NCBI RefSeq assembly: GCF_947255005.1
Contig: NZ_CAMYFI010000030.1
Span: 1 to 29,407 of the forward strand
From: an uncultured Tessaracoccus sp.
Lineage (GTDB): Bacteria; Actinomycetota; Actinomycetes; Propionibacteriales; Propionibacteriaceae
Reading direction: 5' to 3'
DNA: 29,407 bases
The position numbers were made by a program, and so were the translations under genes. Under the pieces are notes generated by a model that was not told the origin of the DNA, ran no database searches, and saw only the letters and a program-made list of their open reading frames with translations. This document shows positions 21,714 to 29,407 of this stretch, in pieces (the first letter of the stretch is position 1; each line of letters begins with the position of its first letter).

Positions 21714-22766
21714 CTACGCGTTCGCGGGCAGCGCGGTGCCGGCTCCGCGGTCGCGGATAGGCGCGACGGGCACCTCCGGCGCCTCATAGTGGGCGCCGCC
21801 GTAGATGCTGAGGCCTGCCTCAGCGATCATTCGGAGGTCTTCGCTGCCCGCCTGGCCACTGCCGGTGGCGTAATCGCCGAAGTAGATGGCGTTGCCCACC
21901 TCGAGCGCGAGCGGCTGCATCCAACCGAGATGTTGTTCGCGCCCCGCCGCGACGCGCACGTCGGCCTTGCCATGGACGAGGCGGATCATGGCGAGGATGC
22001 GAAGGCACTGCCGAGCGGTGAGCTCGTTGTGGTGAGCGAGCGGGGTGCCGTCGAAGGCCATGAGGAAATTGACGGGCACGGCGCTGGCGCCTGCGTCGAG
22101 GAGTTCGCAAGCCACCTCGACGAGCTGCTCGTCGCTTTGCCCCATGCCGGCGAGCAGGCCGGCGTCGATGCTGAGCCCGGCCTCGCGCGCCATCTGTACG
22201 GTGCGCACCCGGTCGGCGTGGGAGTGGGTAGTGCAGACGTCCGGATAGTGCGATGCGGAGGTGTTGAAGTTGTGGTTGTAGGCGTCGACGCCGAACTCCG
22301 CCAGCCGCTCGGCCTGCCCGGGCTTCAGGATGCCGATGCACGCGGCCACCTCCGCGCTCGGGTGACGCTCCTTCACGCTGCGCGCGATAGTGCCGACGCG
22401 TTCCACGTCGCGGTTGCTCGGCCCGTTGCCCGACGACACCAGGCACACTGAGCGCGCCCCGGCCGCCACGCCGCGCGTGGCGAGCTCGACAGCCTCGTCG
22501 TGGCTCAGCCAGGAGTACCGCAGGATGTCCGCGTGGGAACCCAGGCGCTGCGGGCAATAGATGCAGTCCTCGGGGCACTTGCCGGATTTCAGGTTCACGA
22601 TGTAGTCCAGCTTCACCGCATCGCCGTGAAACGCCCGCCGCACGCGCCCCGCCTCCGCCACGAGCGGCACGGTCACGGCGTCGGGCAGGCGCAGAACGGC
22701 GAGGGCTTCGTCGCGGGTGATCCGTCCGCCTGCGATCACGCGGTCGGCAAGGTCGGTGAGATCCAT
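21714..22766 (-). CDS. Biotin synthase paralog 1, lacking one [2Fe-2S] cysteine
   Basis: A 350-residue radical SAM protein of the BioB family. The CxxxCxxC motif for the [4Fe-4S] cluster is CPEDCIYC (Cys64, 68, 71). Family segments SSGNGPSNRD, NHNFNT and the Arg of VRVAAGRE (about 271) are present. Of the three cysteines that bind the sulfur-donating [2Fe-2S] cluster, Cys108 (VCLVSSG) and Cys143 (ACIGIL) are kept. The third position is Asp201 (LSIDAGLLAGMG), where paralog 2 has Cys201. The proteins align without gaps there. ATG at 22766 has GAAGGAG upstream; an in-frame upstream extension to 22805 overlaps the operator and is rejected. A normal biotin synthase reaction is doubtful; no other biotin gene is in view. 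Confidence 0.85.
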   Translation of the reverse strand: MDLTDLADRVIAGGRITRDEALAVLRLPDAVTVPLVAEAGRVRRAFHGDAVKLDYIVNLKSGKCPEDCIYCPQRLGSHADILRYSWLSHDEAVELATRGVAAGARSVCLVSSGNGPSNRDVERVGTIARSVKERHPSAEVAACIGILKPGQAERLAEFGVDAYNHNFNTSASHYPDVCTTHSHADRVRTVQMAREAGLSIDAGLLAGMGQSDEQLVEVACELLDAGASAVPVNFLMAFDGTPLAHHNELTARQCLRILAMIRLVHGKADVRVAAGREQHLGWMQPLALEVGNAIYFGDYATGSGQAGSEDLRMIAEAGLSIYGGAHYEAPEVPVAPIRDRGAGTALPANA

Positions 22767-22783
22767 GACGCGAAGCTCCTTCA

Positions 22784-22809
22784 TTGAATACTGTTCAACG
22801 AGCACTGTA
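22784..22809 (-). promoter_or_regulatory. Promoter and operator-like palindrome of BioB paralog 1
   Basis: On the minus strand: -10 TACAGT (22809-22804), five bases, then TTGAA-CAGTA-TTCAA (22798-22784), a perfect 5-bp-arm dyad, then the ribosome binding site. The same order and spacing occur before paralog 2. A biotin-responsive repressor (BioQ-like) is an inference. Confidence 0.65.
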
Positions 22810-22900
22810 CTTGCCCTCCGTGCACATGCCCACCGGAGGTTCTTTGGCGTGGTCCCGCTACTGCCGTGTTGGCCACATGGTGGGATGGCTTGCGGGTGGA
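22810..22900. other. Gap between bioB paralogs, no gene seen
   Basis: These bases separate the paralog 2 stop (22901) from the paralog 1 promoter. No hairpin with a T tract and no reading frame of interest is seen. The region presumably carries the upstream part of the paralog 1 promoter. Confidence 0.4.
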
Positions 22901-23953
22901 TTACGCATTGGCGGGGGCTGTGGTGCCTGCGCCCCGCTTGCGTGCCGCCACCTTCGGTATCTCCGTGGGAGCCATGTCTTCGGCCCCCAACACGACGTAG
23001 CCGCCGTCCGTCAACATACGCAGATCTTCGGCGCCGGGCTGACCCTCGGAAGTGAGGTAGTCGCCGAGGAAGAGCGAGTTACATATCTCTAGCGACAGGG
23101 GTTGCAGCGTGCGGATGTGTTGCTCACGCCCGGCAGAGACGCGCACATCCGCCTTCCCATGGACGAATCGAATCATCGCGAGAATGCGCAAGCATTTGTG
23201 TGCAGTGAGCTCCGCGTGGCCTTGGAGCGGGGTGCCGTCGAAGGGCAAGAGAAAGTTCACCGGCACGGAATCGGCCCCGACGTCGAGCAGCTGGAACGCC
23301 ACCTCGACGAGCTGCTCATCGGTTTCGCCCATGCCTGCGATGAGCCCAGAGCAGGCGGAGAGGCCATGCTCGCGGGCGTGCTGGACAGTATCGCGGCGAT
23401 CGGCGTAGTCGTGTGTGGTGCAGATTTCGTCGTAATGGGATTGCGCAGTGTTGAGGTTGTGGTTGTAAGCGTCGGCACCCGAGCCGGCGAGGCGTTCGGC
23501 CTGTCCTTCCTTCAAGATGCCGAGGCAGGCGCAGACCTCGACATTAGGGTGTTCCTTCTTGAGGTCTCGAATGATTTGGCCGACGCGGTCTACGTCGCGG
23601 TTGCTGGGGCCGCGGCCGGACGCGACGAGGCAAACTCGCCCGGCTCCCGCAGCGATGCCGGCGTTGGCGGCGGCGAGGGCGTCATCGTGGCTGAGCCAGG
23701 TGTACTTCAGCACGTCGGCTTCGGAACCCAGCCGCTGCGAGCAGTAGAAGCAGTCTTCTGGGCATTTGCCTGACTTGAGGTTGACGAGGTAGTTCACCTT
23801 CATGGTGTTGCCGTGGAAGTGCCGACGCACGCGTCCGGCGGCTGCGACGAGCGGGTAGGTGGCGGCATCGGGCAGGCGCAAGATGGCGAGTGCCTCGTCG
23901 CGGGTGATCTGGCCGCCTGCGATGACACGGTCGGCGAGCTCATTGAGGTCCAT
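22901..23953 (-). CDS. bioB: Biotin synthase BioB (paralog 2, complete ligand set)
   Basis: A 350-residue radical SAM enzyme that inserts sulfur into dethiobiotin. CPEDCFYC (Cys64, 68, 71) binds the [4Fe-4S] cluster. Cys108 (VCLVASG), Cys143 (CACLGIL) and Cys201 (LSACSGLIAGMGE) match the three cysteine ligands of the [2Fe-2S] cluster, and the Arg of VRVSAGRE (about 271) is the fourth ligand. Length and register are the same as in paralog 1, and both end RGAGT..PANA, so the pair arose by duplication. ATG at 23953 follows AAAGGAGG. The operator-like palindrome at 23970-23984 precedes it. No bioA, bioD or bioF lies within the window. Confidence 0.93.
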   Translation of the reverse strand: MDLNELADRVIAGGQITRDEALAILRLPDAATYPLVAAAGRVRRHFHGNTMKVNYLVNLKSGKCPEDCFYCSQRLGSEADVLKYTWLSHDDALAAANAGIAAGAGRVCLVASGRGPSNRDVDRVGQIIRDLKKEHPNVEVCACLGILKEGQAERLAGSGADAYNHNLNTAQSHYDEICTTHDYADRRDTVQHAREHGLSACSGLIAGMGETDEQLVEVAFQLLDVGADSVPVNFLLPFDGTPLQGHAELTAHKCLRILAMIRFVHGKADVRVSAGREQHIRTLQPLSLEICNSLFLGDYLTSEGQPGAEDLRMLTDGGYVVLGAEDMAPTEIPKVAARKRGAGTTAPANA

Positions 23954-23969
23954 GGGGCAGCCTCCTTTT

Positions 23970-23995
23970 TTGAATGCTGTTCAACTCGTACTCTA
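23970..23995 (-). promoter_or_regulatory. Promoter and operator-like palindrome of bioB
   Basis: On the minus strand: -10 TAGAGT (23995-23990), five bases, then TTGAA-CAGCA-TTCAA (23984-23970), directly before AAAAAGGAGG. It matches the site of paralog 1 at 14 of 15 positions, with the same distance from the -10. Confidence 0.65.
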
Positions 23996-24046
23996 CCCGT
24001 TCGTTCAGCACTCGCATGCTGCGGCCTCGCCGAGTGCAAACGTTGA

Positions 24047-24226
24047 GCCCCACTGCGCCGGACCCCTGGGTTTCAAAGAGGGTGTGGCGAATCCTTCGGG
24101 TACCCGAAGGCGGGCGGCGACGAGGCGCCGCTCGGCTGTGTCTCGTCGGCCGATGCCGTGCGCGGATTCCAAGCGGGCGACGCGCTCACGATGCGTGCGA
24201 CGGTGCAGCGCGCGGCACAGTTTTGA
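24047..24226 (+). pseudogene. Possible 3' remnant of a lost gene
   Basis: A stop-free frame of 59 codons ends with TGA at 24224-24226. From about 24093 on it has the strong G/C third-position bias of real genes here, and reads like a protein C-terminus (GDEAPLGCVSSADAVRGFQA, then ...AAQF). There is no usable start or ribosome binding site and no recognised family. It may be the decayed tail of a gene between bioB and groES, or chance. Confidence 0.25.
24093..24110. promoter_or_regulatory. 18-bp perfect palindrome
   Basis: CCTTCGGGTACCCGAAGG is its own reverse complement with no spacer. It lies between the bioB promoter and the groES control region. An operator role is possible, but no -10/-35 pair is tied to it. 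Confidence 0.3.
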
Positions 24227-24257
24227 CCCGGAGAAAGGGCCGAACAGCGGCCGGATT

Positions 24258-24284
24258 CTGGCACTCGGTTGAATTGAGTGCTAA
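24258..24284 (+). promoter_or_regulatory. CIRCE box 1 (HrcA operator)
   Basis: CTGGCACTC-N9-GAGTGCTAA matches the CIRCE consensus TTAGCACTC-N9-GAGTGCTAA except at the start of the left arm. TTGAAT (24269-24274) inside it and TATAGC (24291-24296) can serve as -35 and -10 with a 16-bp spacer, so HrcA binding would block the groESL promoter. Confidence 0.88.
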
Positions 24285-24303
24285 CAGGGGTATAGCTTTG
24301 GAG

Positions 24304-24330
24304 TTGGCACTCGACGTGGTTGGGTGCCAA
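24304..24330 (+). promoter_or_regulatory. CIRCE box 2 (HrcA operator)
   Basis: TTGGCACTC-N9-GGGTGCCAA is a second CIRCE dyad whose arms are 8/9 complementary to each other. It starts 19 bases after box 1 and falls at and after the expected transcription start. Two boxes suggest tight HrcA control. Confidence 0.85.
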
Positions 24331-24423
24331 TGCCGTGCGGCACCGCGACGACGCTCGGCAACCCAATTAGACATTGCACCCCGGCGTACACCGCCGGGTT
24401 AACCAGACAGGAAGGTGTTTGAC

Positions 24424-24723
24424 GTGGCAGTCACGATCAAGCCTCTTGAGGACCGCGTCCTCGTTGAGCCCCTCGAAGCCGAGCAGACCACCGCTTCCGG
24501 CCTCGTCATCCCTGACACCGCCAAGGAGAAGCCCCAGGAGGGCCGCGTCGTCGCCACCGGCCCCGGTCGCTTCGACAACGACGGCGCCAAGCGCGTCCCC
24601 ATGGACGTTGTTGAGGGCGACGTCGTCGTCTTCTCCAAGTACGGCGGCACCGAACTGAAGTACGACGGCAAGGAGTACCTGCTCCTCAACGCACGCGACA
24701 TTCTCGCTGTCGTCTCCAAGTAA
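24424..24723 (+). CDS. groES: Co-chaperonin GroES
   Basis: A 99-residue GroES ring subunit that caps GroEL during protein folding. It begins MAVTIKPLEDRVLVEPLEAEQ and has the mobile-loop region EQTTASGLVIPDTAKEKPQEG (about 18-38) that contacts GroEL, then GDVVVFSKYGGTELKYDGKEYLLL. Length is normal. GTG at 24424 is chosen because the family begins MAVxIKPL, with AGGAAGG upstream; a GTG at 24415 is an in-frame alternative. Two CIRCE boxes precede it and groEL follows after 12 bp, so the two form one heat-shock operon. Confidence 0.96.
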   Translation: MAVTIKPLEDRVLVEPLEAEQTTASGLVIPDTAKEKPQEGRVVATGPGRFDNDGAKRVPMDVVEGDVVVFSKYGGTELKYDGKEYLLLNARDILAVVSK

Positions 24724-24735
24724 GGAGCGCAACTC

Positions 24736-26322
<1,587 letters not shown>

Positions 26323-26337
26323 TCTAGAGAGTCTAGA
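26323..26337 (+). other. Small hairpin after groEL
   Basis: TCTAGA-GAG-TCTAGA directly follows the groEL stop. The stem is 6 bp with a 3-base loop. It may protect the 3' end or help termination together with the larger stem at 26351-26385. Confidence 0.45.
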
Positions 26338-26350
26338 CCTCGCATACCTT

Positions 26351-26385
26351 CGCAGCCCCGGGTGCCGTCAGGTCCCGGGGCTGCG
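26351..26385. terminator. Bidirectional terminator between groEL and the ESX-like cluster
   Basis: Arms 26351-26362 (CGCAGCCCCGGG) and 26374-26385 are perfect 12-bp inverted repeats with an 11-base loop. CGGCCTTTCC follows on the plus strand, and AAGGTATGCG lies beyond it when read in the minus direction. The right arm is inside the last codons of the convergent gene that ends at 26368. Confidence 0.75.
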
Positions 26386-26892
26386 GCGGCCTTTCCGCAA
26401 GCGACGCCGCAGACGCTCTTGGCGGGAAAAGAGTTTGTGGCCTATCCACAGCACGCCGATCAATGCGAACGGTAAGGCCGGCGGACCGCCGTAGGCGACG
26501 ACCGACCAGAAGATACTGCCGAGTGGATGGTCATTGGTGAGCGTGCGGATGTCTGGGGGGTTGGTGCCATGCGTGCGCCCACCCTTCAGCTCGAATGACG
26601 AGACCTGCTGAACCCCCACTGTCCTACCCGTGACGTCGCGGGGCGAGAAGATATCGTCGTCGTTGGTGGTGCTTCCGTTAGACCACGCCACTGTCCCCGA
26701 GCATCGCTGACGCAGGCCGAGCGCGATGATGTCGGGAGCGCAGTCGGAGATCACCGCTTGGCCCGACATTTCGGGTACGAGGGTATACGCACCGCCCTGA
26801 CTGCGGGCAACGTTCGCCAGCACGAGCGCCGCGAGAAAGATGCCACCGACGAAGGCGACCACGACCCCGATGGCTTTCCATGGCGTTTCCAT
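26368..26892 (-). CDS. Two-TM membrane protein, possibly DUF6346-like
   Basis: A 174-residue protein with an N-terminal membrane segment (about 8-28), an extracytoplasmic middle part (30-126) and a C-terminal membrane segment (about 127-152) followed by a very basic tail (RQERLRRRLRKGRR). Cys51 and Cys64 could form a disulfide in the outer part (ISDCAPDIIALGLRQRCSGTVAWSNG). The C...V.W.(N/D)G pattern and the two-TM layout recall DUF6346-type proteins found near ESX genes, a tentative match. ATG at 26892 has GGAG upstream; the open frame back to 27021 overlaps the preceding gene and is rejected. It is last in the minus-strand cluster, 43 bp after the WXG-like gene. Function unknown. Confidence 0.7.
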   Translation of the reverse strand: METPWKAIGVVVAFVGGIFLAALVLANVARSQGGAYTLVPEMSGQAVISDCAPDIIALGLRQRCSGTVAWSNGSTTNDDDIFSPRDVTGRTVGVQQVSSFELKGGRTHGTNPPDIRTLTNDHPLGSIFWSVVAYGGPPALPFALIGVLWIGHKLFSRQERLRRRLRKGRRSPGT

Positions 26893-26935
26893 GGGCGCTC
26901 CACTCAGTTCATTGGGCGATCTGACGCGCTCAAGG

Positions 26936-28102
26936 TTACGGGACGATGGTGCCGATATCGTCGGCGGGGTTGTGGAGGTCACCGCGTTTGCTGGCGCTGT
27001 CGCCGGGCTGGCGCTGACCATCGCCGTATGCCCAATTGGCTCCCGATGCGGCCCCCGCCCCGTAGCCTCCAGGGGGGACCTTGTGTGACTTGTGCATCAT
27101 GTTCTTGCTGCGCTCCTCGACCATCTCCCAAGCCCGCGCCTCGGATTCAGCGAAGCGTCTGACCTTCCGCTCAGCGGTCTTGGCGCCGCGCATGTTGCCA
27201 GCCTCAGCGCGGTCGGCGGCTTTCTGCTCCCACTTCTCTGCCCGTCGCTGGTACAGCGGGATGTTGTTCTTGAGGTCCGACCTGTTGGCGTCGCGCAACT
27301 TGTTCAGCTCTCCCGCGAGGTCGTCGTACTTCGTTGACAGTTTGGTGAGGCGGGATGCGATCGAAGCGAAGAATTTCCCAATCTTTGAGGTCTCACCAGC
27401 GAGCTTCGAAAGTTTGCCGGCAGCGCGTGCGAACAGCCTCGACACCTTGCCTGCAACGAGCGCATATTTCCCGGCGGCCCAGGTCATGTACGCCGCGATG
27501 GTAGATCCGAGTGAGGGGATCCCTGCTGCGGCCGCGAGCAGCCCCTTTGTGATCAGATCAGTGACGAACATCTTGATCAGCGAGACGACGATCTCCTTCA
27601 GCGCTGAGACGATGGACGCCACGGTGTAGTAGACGTTTGCGAACGAGTGCAGTTTGTCGGCGATGTCTCGCTGCATTTCGACGGCCGCTGCCATCGCAGT
27701 GCGGCAGGCCTCGCGTGCCTTACCTTCCCAGTTAGTGAGGATTGCATTGACGTGCTCGATGAGCTGGTTGGCGGCATCCGCGGTCTGCTTCGCCGCGTCC
27801 TGGAGCCCGGCGGCCGCCGCCTCGACCTTCTCCGGGCTACCCGTGATCGTCTCGATTGCGGCCTTGAGCGGCGTGCAATAATCGAGGATCAAGTCGTAGA
27901 TCGGATCGAGTATGCCGCCGACCAGCCAATTGACTGGGTCGATGAATATTCCAAGTCCTTCGAGACCGGCGAAAACCGGTGACGCAAAATCATCGATGCC
28001 GACTGCTCCGTCGCACCATGCATCTTTCGTGGTGATGAAGGAACCAGCGAGTGACCTTCCCGCTCTACTGAAGTATTCCGTGGCTAGATTCGAGTTATCC
28101 AT
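26936..28102 (-). CDS. Large ESX/type VII-type protein with WXG motif
   Basis: A 388-residue, Ala-rich, mostly helical protein. Residues 85-155 look like a WXG100-type helical hairpin, with the turn Trp125-x-Gly127 in NWEGKAREA. Residues 160-215 contain hydrophobic helices (VASIVSALKEIVVSLIKMFV and a Gly/Ala-rich stretch). Residues 220-335 are Lys/Glu/Ala-rich and probably coiled coil. The last 45 residues are Gly-rich and disordered. No toxin domain or catalytic motif is recognised. Such WXG-bearing proteins are typical type VII (ESX) substrates. ATG at 28102 starts two bases after the stop of the EspC-like gene, with GAGG upstream inside that gene, so translation is probably coupled. Confidence 0.75.
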   Translation of the reverse strand: MDNSNLATEYFSRAGRSLAGSFITTKDAWCDGAVGIDDFASPVFAGLEGLGIFIDPVNWLVGGILDPIYDLILDYCTPLKAAIETITGSPEKVEAAAAGLQDAAKQTADAANQLIEHVNAILTNWEGKAREACRTAMAAAVEMQRDIADKLHSFANVYYTVASIVSALKEIVVSLIKMFVTDLITKGLLAAAAGIPSLGSTIAAYMTWAAGKYALVAGKVSRLFARAAGKLSKLAGETSKIGKFFASIASRLTKLSTKYDDLAGELNKLRDANRSDLKNNIPLYQRRAEKWEQKAADRAEAGNMRGAKTAERKVRRFAESEARAWEMVEERSKNMMHKSHKVPPGGYGAGAASGANWAYGDGQRQPGDSASKRGDLHNPADDIGTIVP

Positions 28103-28104
28103 GG

Positions 28105-28410
28105 TTAGGCCTCACAGACTTTCCTGGCCTCAGACTCAGCGAAGTCCTCCGCCTGCCGGTAGTTGGATGCCGTCGCACGTAAGTTCTCAGCGGCGACTCG
28201 GTTTTCATGGGCGAGGCCCTCCAACAGGCCAACCACTTCCTGATGCGCCGCAGCGCCGATGGTTGCCACGAAGGGAGCCCCGAAGACCCCAGCCATCATC
28301 GGATCGGGCGGCTGAAGTTTCGATGCAATTGCGAGGTGGCTCTCAGCCACCGACTCGATTTGCTGCGCGCCGGCATCAAGGGCGTCTGGGCTGACACAGA
28401 AGTCACTCAT
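28105..28410 (-). CDS. EspC-like ESX/type VII secretion target
   Basis: A 101-residue helical protein resembling the ESX secretion-associated EspC family (PF10824 type). It has the N-terminal SPDALDAGAQQIESVAES helix, a Pro/Gly/Phe turn (PPDPMMAGVFGAPF, 34-47) in place of WXG, and a second helix ending in Tyr84-RQA-Glu88, which fits the Y-x3-D/E type VII export signal. ATG at 28410 has AGGAGG upstream. It overlaps the end of the upstream gene by 8 bp and is followed two bases later by the large WXG-type gene, an EspC-like/partner layout that suggests co-secretion. The secretion machinery is not in the window. Confidence 0.75.
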   Translation of the reverse strand: MSDFCVSPDALDAGAQQIESVAESHLAIASKLQPPDPMMAGVFGAPFVATIGAAAHQEVVGLLEGLAHENRVAAENLRATASNYRQAEDFAESEARKVCEA

Positions 28411-29281
28411 GGTTCCTCCTCTTGGCGCCCACACGGGCGAGGGTGGGGTCGGTTTCATCATGCAGACCCTGCTCAGAGAGCAGATCGTGGAGCGTCGCGG
28501 CGGCCTCGTCGGTGGCTTCGCGGTAGGCCGTGAGCAGATGGTGGATGAGCTGCTCCGGCCCGTCTCGGAGGGCCGCGGAGCGGAACTCCAAGTGCTCGAT
28601 CTGTCCCCACGGTCCTGCAATGACGGAGACGGCTTCGTTGCGAGCCTCGGCAGTGACCTGCCGAAGTGCAGGCCCGAGCTCGTCGATGCGTGCTGCGATC
28701 GCCTCTATCTCGCTCCGGATCTCGGTATCGATCTCGTGCGCTGGGCGGGAGAGATCAACCATGTCGAACTCCCCGGCGTCGGAGAGTGCGATGAGCGAGG
28801 CGAGTGGGTCGTCGCTGTCGAGCACGGAAAAGAGCGGCTCGAGACTGGGGTCCGGCGGTAAATCGTCAACTAAGTAGATCGTCTCGTCAGGCGCGCCCAT
28901 AGCTGCTGGCTGCACGCCCGACGGTGTCTCTTCGCGGCACGCCAGCACATCTGCTGGCACTGACGCAAGCACCATCTGCTGCAGAGCTGGATTGGCGAGT
29001 GTTGTTGCCGTGCTGCGGTTCGCCGCATCACAGGCCGCGCGGTAGGCATCCATGAAATGGCGAGACCATGTGACAGCGGAGTATTCACCTACATCTTTGG
29101 TGAGGGCGAAATCCAGGAGCTCACCCGATGCGCCTACTCGAAGTTTGATGCCCTCTTGCTCCACCTCGGCGCTCGTAGCCGCCAGCGCCGAGCGCTGAAC
29201 GGATGCTGCCTGCTCAGCGCGCATGGCGCTGCTGGCGAGTGAGGAACAGAGGGCCTGGATCTCGGGAGGGATCGTTGTCAC
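28403..29281 (-). CDS. Tandem YbaB/EbfC-like protein (EspL-type)
   Basis: A 292-residue protein with two similar halves, each with the helix-strand-helix outline of YbaB/EbfC. Residues 36-92 contain IKLRVGASGELLDFAL...AYRAACDAANR, and residues 210-266 contain VSVIAGPWGQIEHLEF...AYREATDEAAAT. An acidic linker (about 130-185) joins them. Single YbaB-like proteins (EspL) occur in mycobacterial ESX loci, possibly as chaperones of EspC-type substrates; that role here is inferred from position. No signal peptide or TM is seen. GTG at 29281 is chosen because TACGAT lies six bases upstream as a -10 and the upstream extension to 29383 has no domain content. The stop overlaps the EspC-like start. Confidence 0.65.
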   Translation of the reverse strand: MTTIPPEIQALCSSLASSAMRAEQAASVQRSALAATSAEVEQEGIKLRVGASGELLDFALTKDVGEYSAVTWSRHFMDAYRAACDAANRSTATTLANPALQQMVLASVPADVLACREETPSGVQPAAMGAPDETIYLVDDLPPDPSLEPLFSVLDSDDPLASLIALSDAGEFDMVDLSRPAHEIDTEIRSEIEAIAARIDELGPALRQVTAEARNEAVSVIAGPWGQIEHLEFRSAALRDGPEQLIHHLLTAYREATDEAAATLHDLLSEQGLHDETDPTLARVGAKRRNHE

Positions 29282-29287
29282 AGAGCA

Positions 29288-29322
29288 ATCGTACGTACGA
29301 ATCCGGCCAGTGAATGTGTCAA
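29288..29322 (-). promoter_or_regulatory. Promoter of the ESX-like cluster
   Basis: On the minus strand TTGACA (29322-29317) is a perfect -35. TACGTA (29297-29292, spacer 19) and TACGAT (29293-29288, spacer 23) are -10 candidates, the latter positioned for leaderless translation from GTG at 29281. The remaining bases to 29407 hold no supported gene. Confidence 0.5.
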
Positions 29323-29407
29323 GGGGTGAGTATTCGGACTCAATATGTATCCGCTGCTGAGCGATACACAAGCGCAAGCTCACCCGATGCGGCCACTCGA
29401 TCGTAAG

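Overview
The window is high-GC DNA with strong G/C third-position codon bias, frequent GTG starts and TANNNT-type -10 hexamers close to start codons. Its gene content is typical of an actinobacterium: two CIRCE boxes at groESL, a Zur-type box on a two-domain sortase-type surface protein, ESX/type VII-like substrates, and an MgtA-like mannosyltransferase. Abundant intergenic palindromic repeats, the GNAT-TsaE fusion and the surface-protein type suggest Propionibacteriaceae (Tessaracoccus/Arachnia-like). That placement is an inference. I saw no tRNA, rRNA, CRISPR array, transposase or phage gene.

Layout. 1-450: 3' part of an unrecognised gene with atypical codon use. 517-1661: acpS and a stand-alone NAD(P)HX dehydratase. 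1662-1908: repeat-filled gap between convergent genes. 1909-3466 (minus): RidA and a Tat-exported DyP peroxidase, divergent from a PCuAC copper-chaperone lipoprotein (3503-4018) across a 20-bp palindrome. 4215-7178: GT4 mannosyltransferase and a DEAD-box helicase. 7236-10250: the tRNA t6A operon (GNAT-TsaE fusion, TsaB, RimI, TsaD), every junction an ATGA overlap. 10462-16709: an oligopeptide ABC transporter (lipoprotein, enlarged OppB, OppC, fused OppDF ATPase) with a strong hairpin after the binding-protein gene. 16710-19099: a repeat-rich island around a Zur-boxed surface protein whose sorting signal stops right after LPSTG. 19100-21701: NUDIX hydrolase, membrane-anchored EEP nuclease/phosphatase and THUMP-like methyltransferase, overlapping. 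21714-23953 (minus): two tandem biotin synthase paralogs with the same operator-like palindrome. 24424-26322: groES-groEL. 26368-29281 (minus): a four-gene cluster of ESX/type VII secretion-type proteins.

The points most worth a second look are: (a) BioB paralog 1, which has Asp where paralog 2 has the expected [2Fe-2S] ligand Cys at residue 201, while both promoters share one operator-like site; (b) the surface gene, which has a Zur-type box, is bracketed by ~88-bp inverted repeats and has lost its membrane anchor where a repeat copy begins; (c) two long-stem hairpins with unrelated stems but a related loop core; (d) an OppB with about 175 extra residues of membrane segments; (e) an ESX-like substrate cluster with a tandem YbaB-like protein and no secretion machinery in view.
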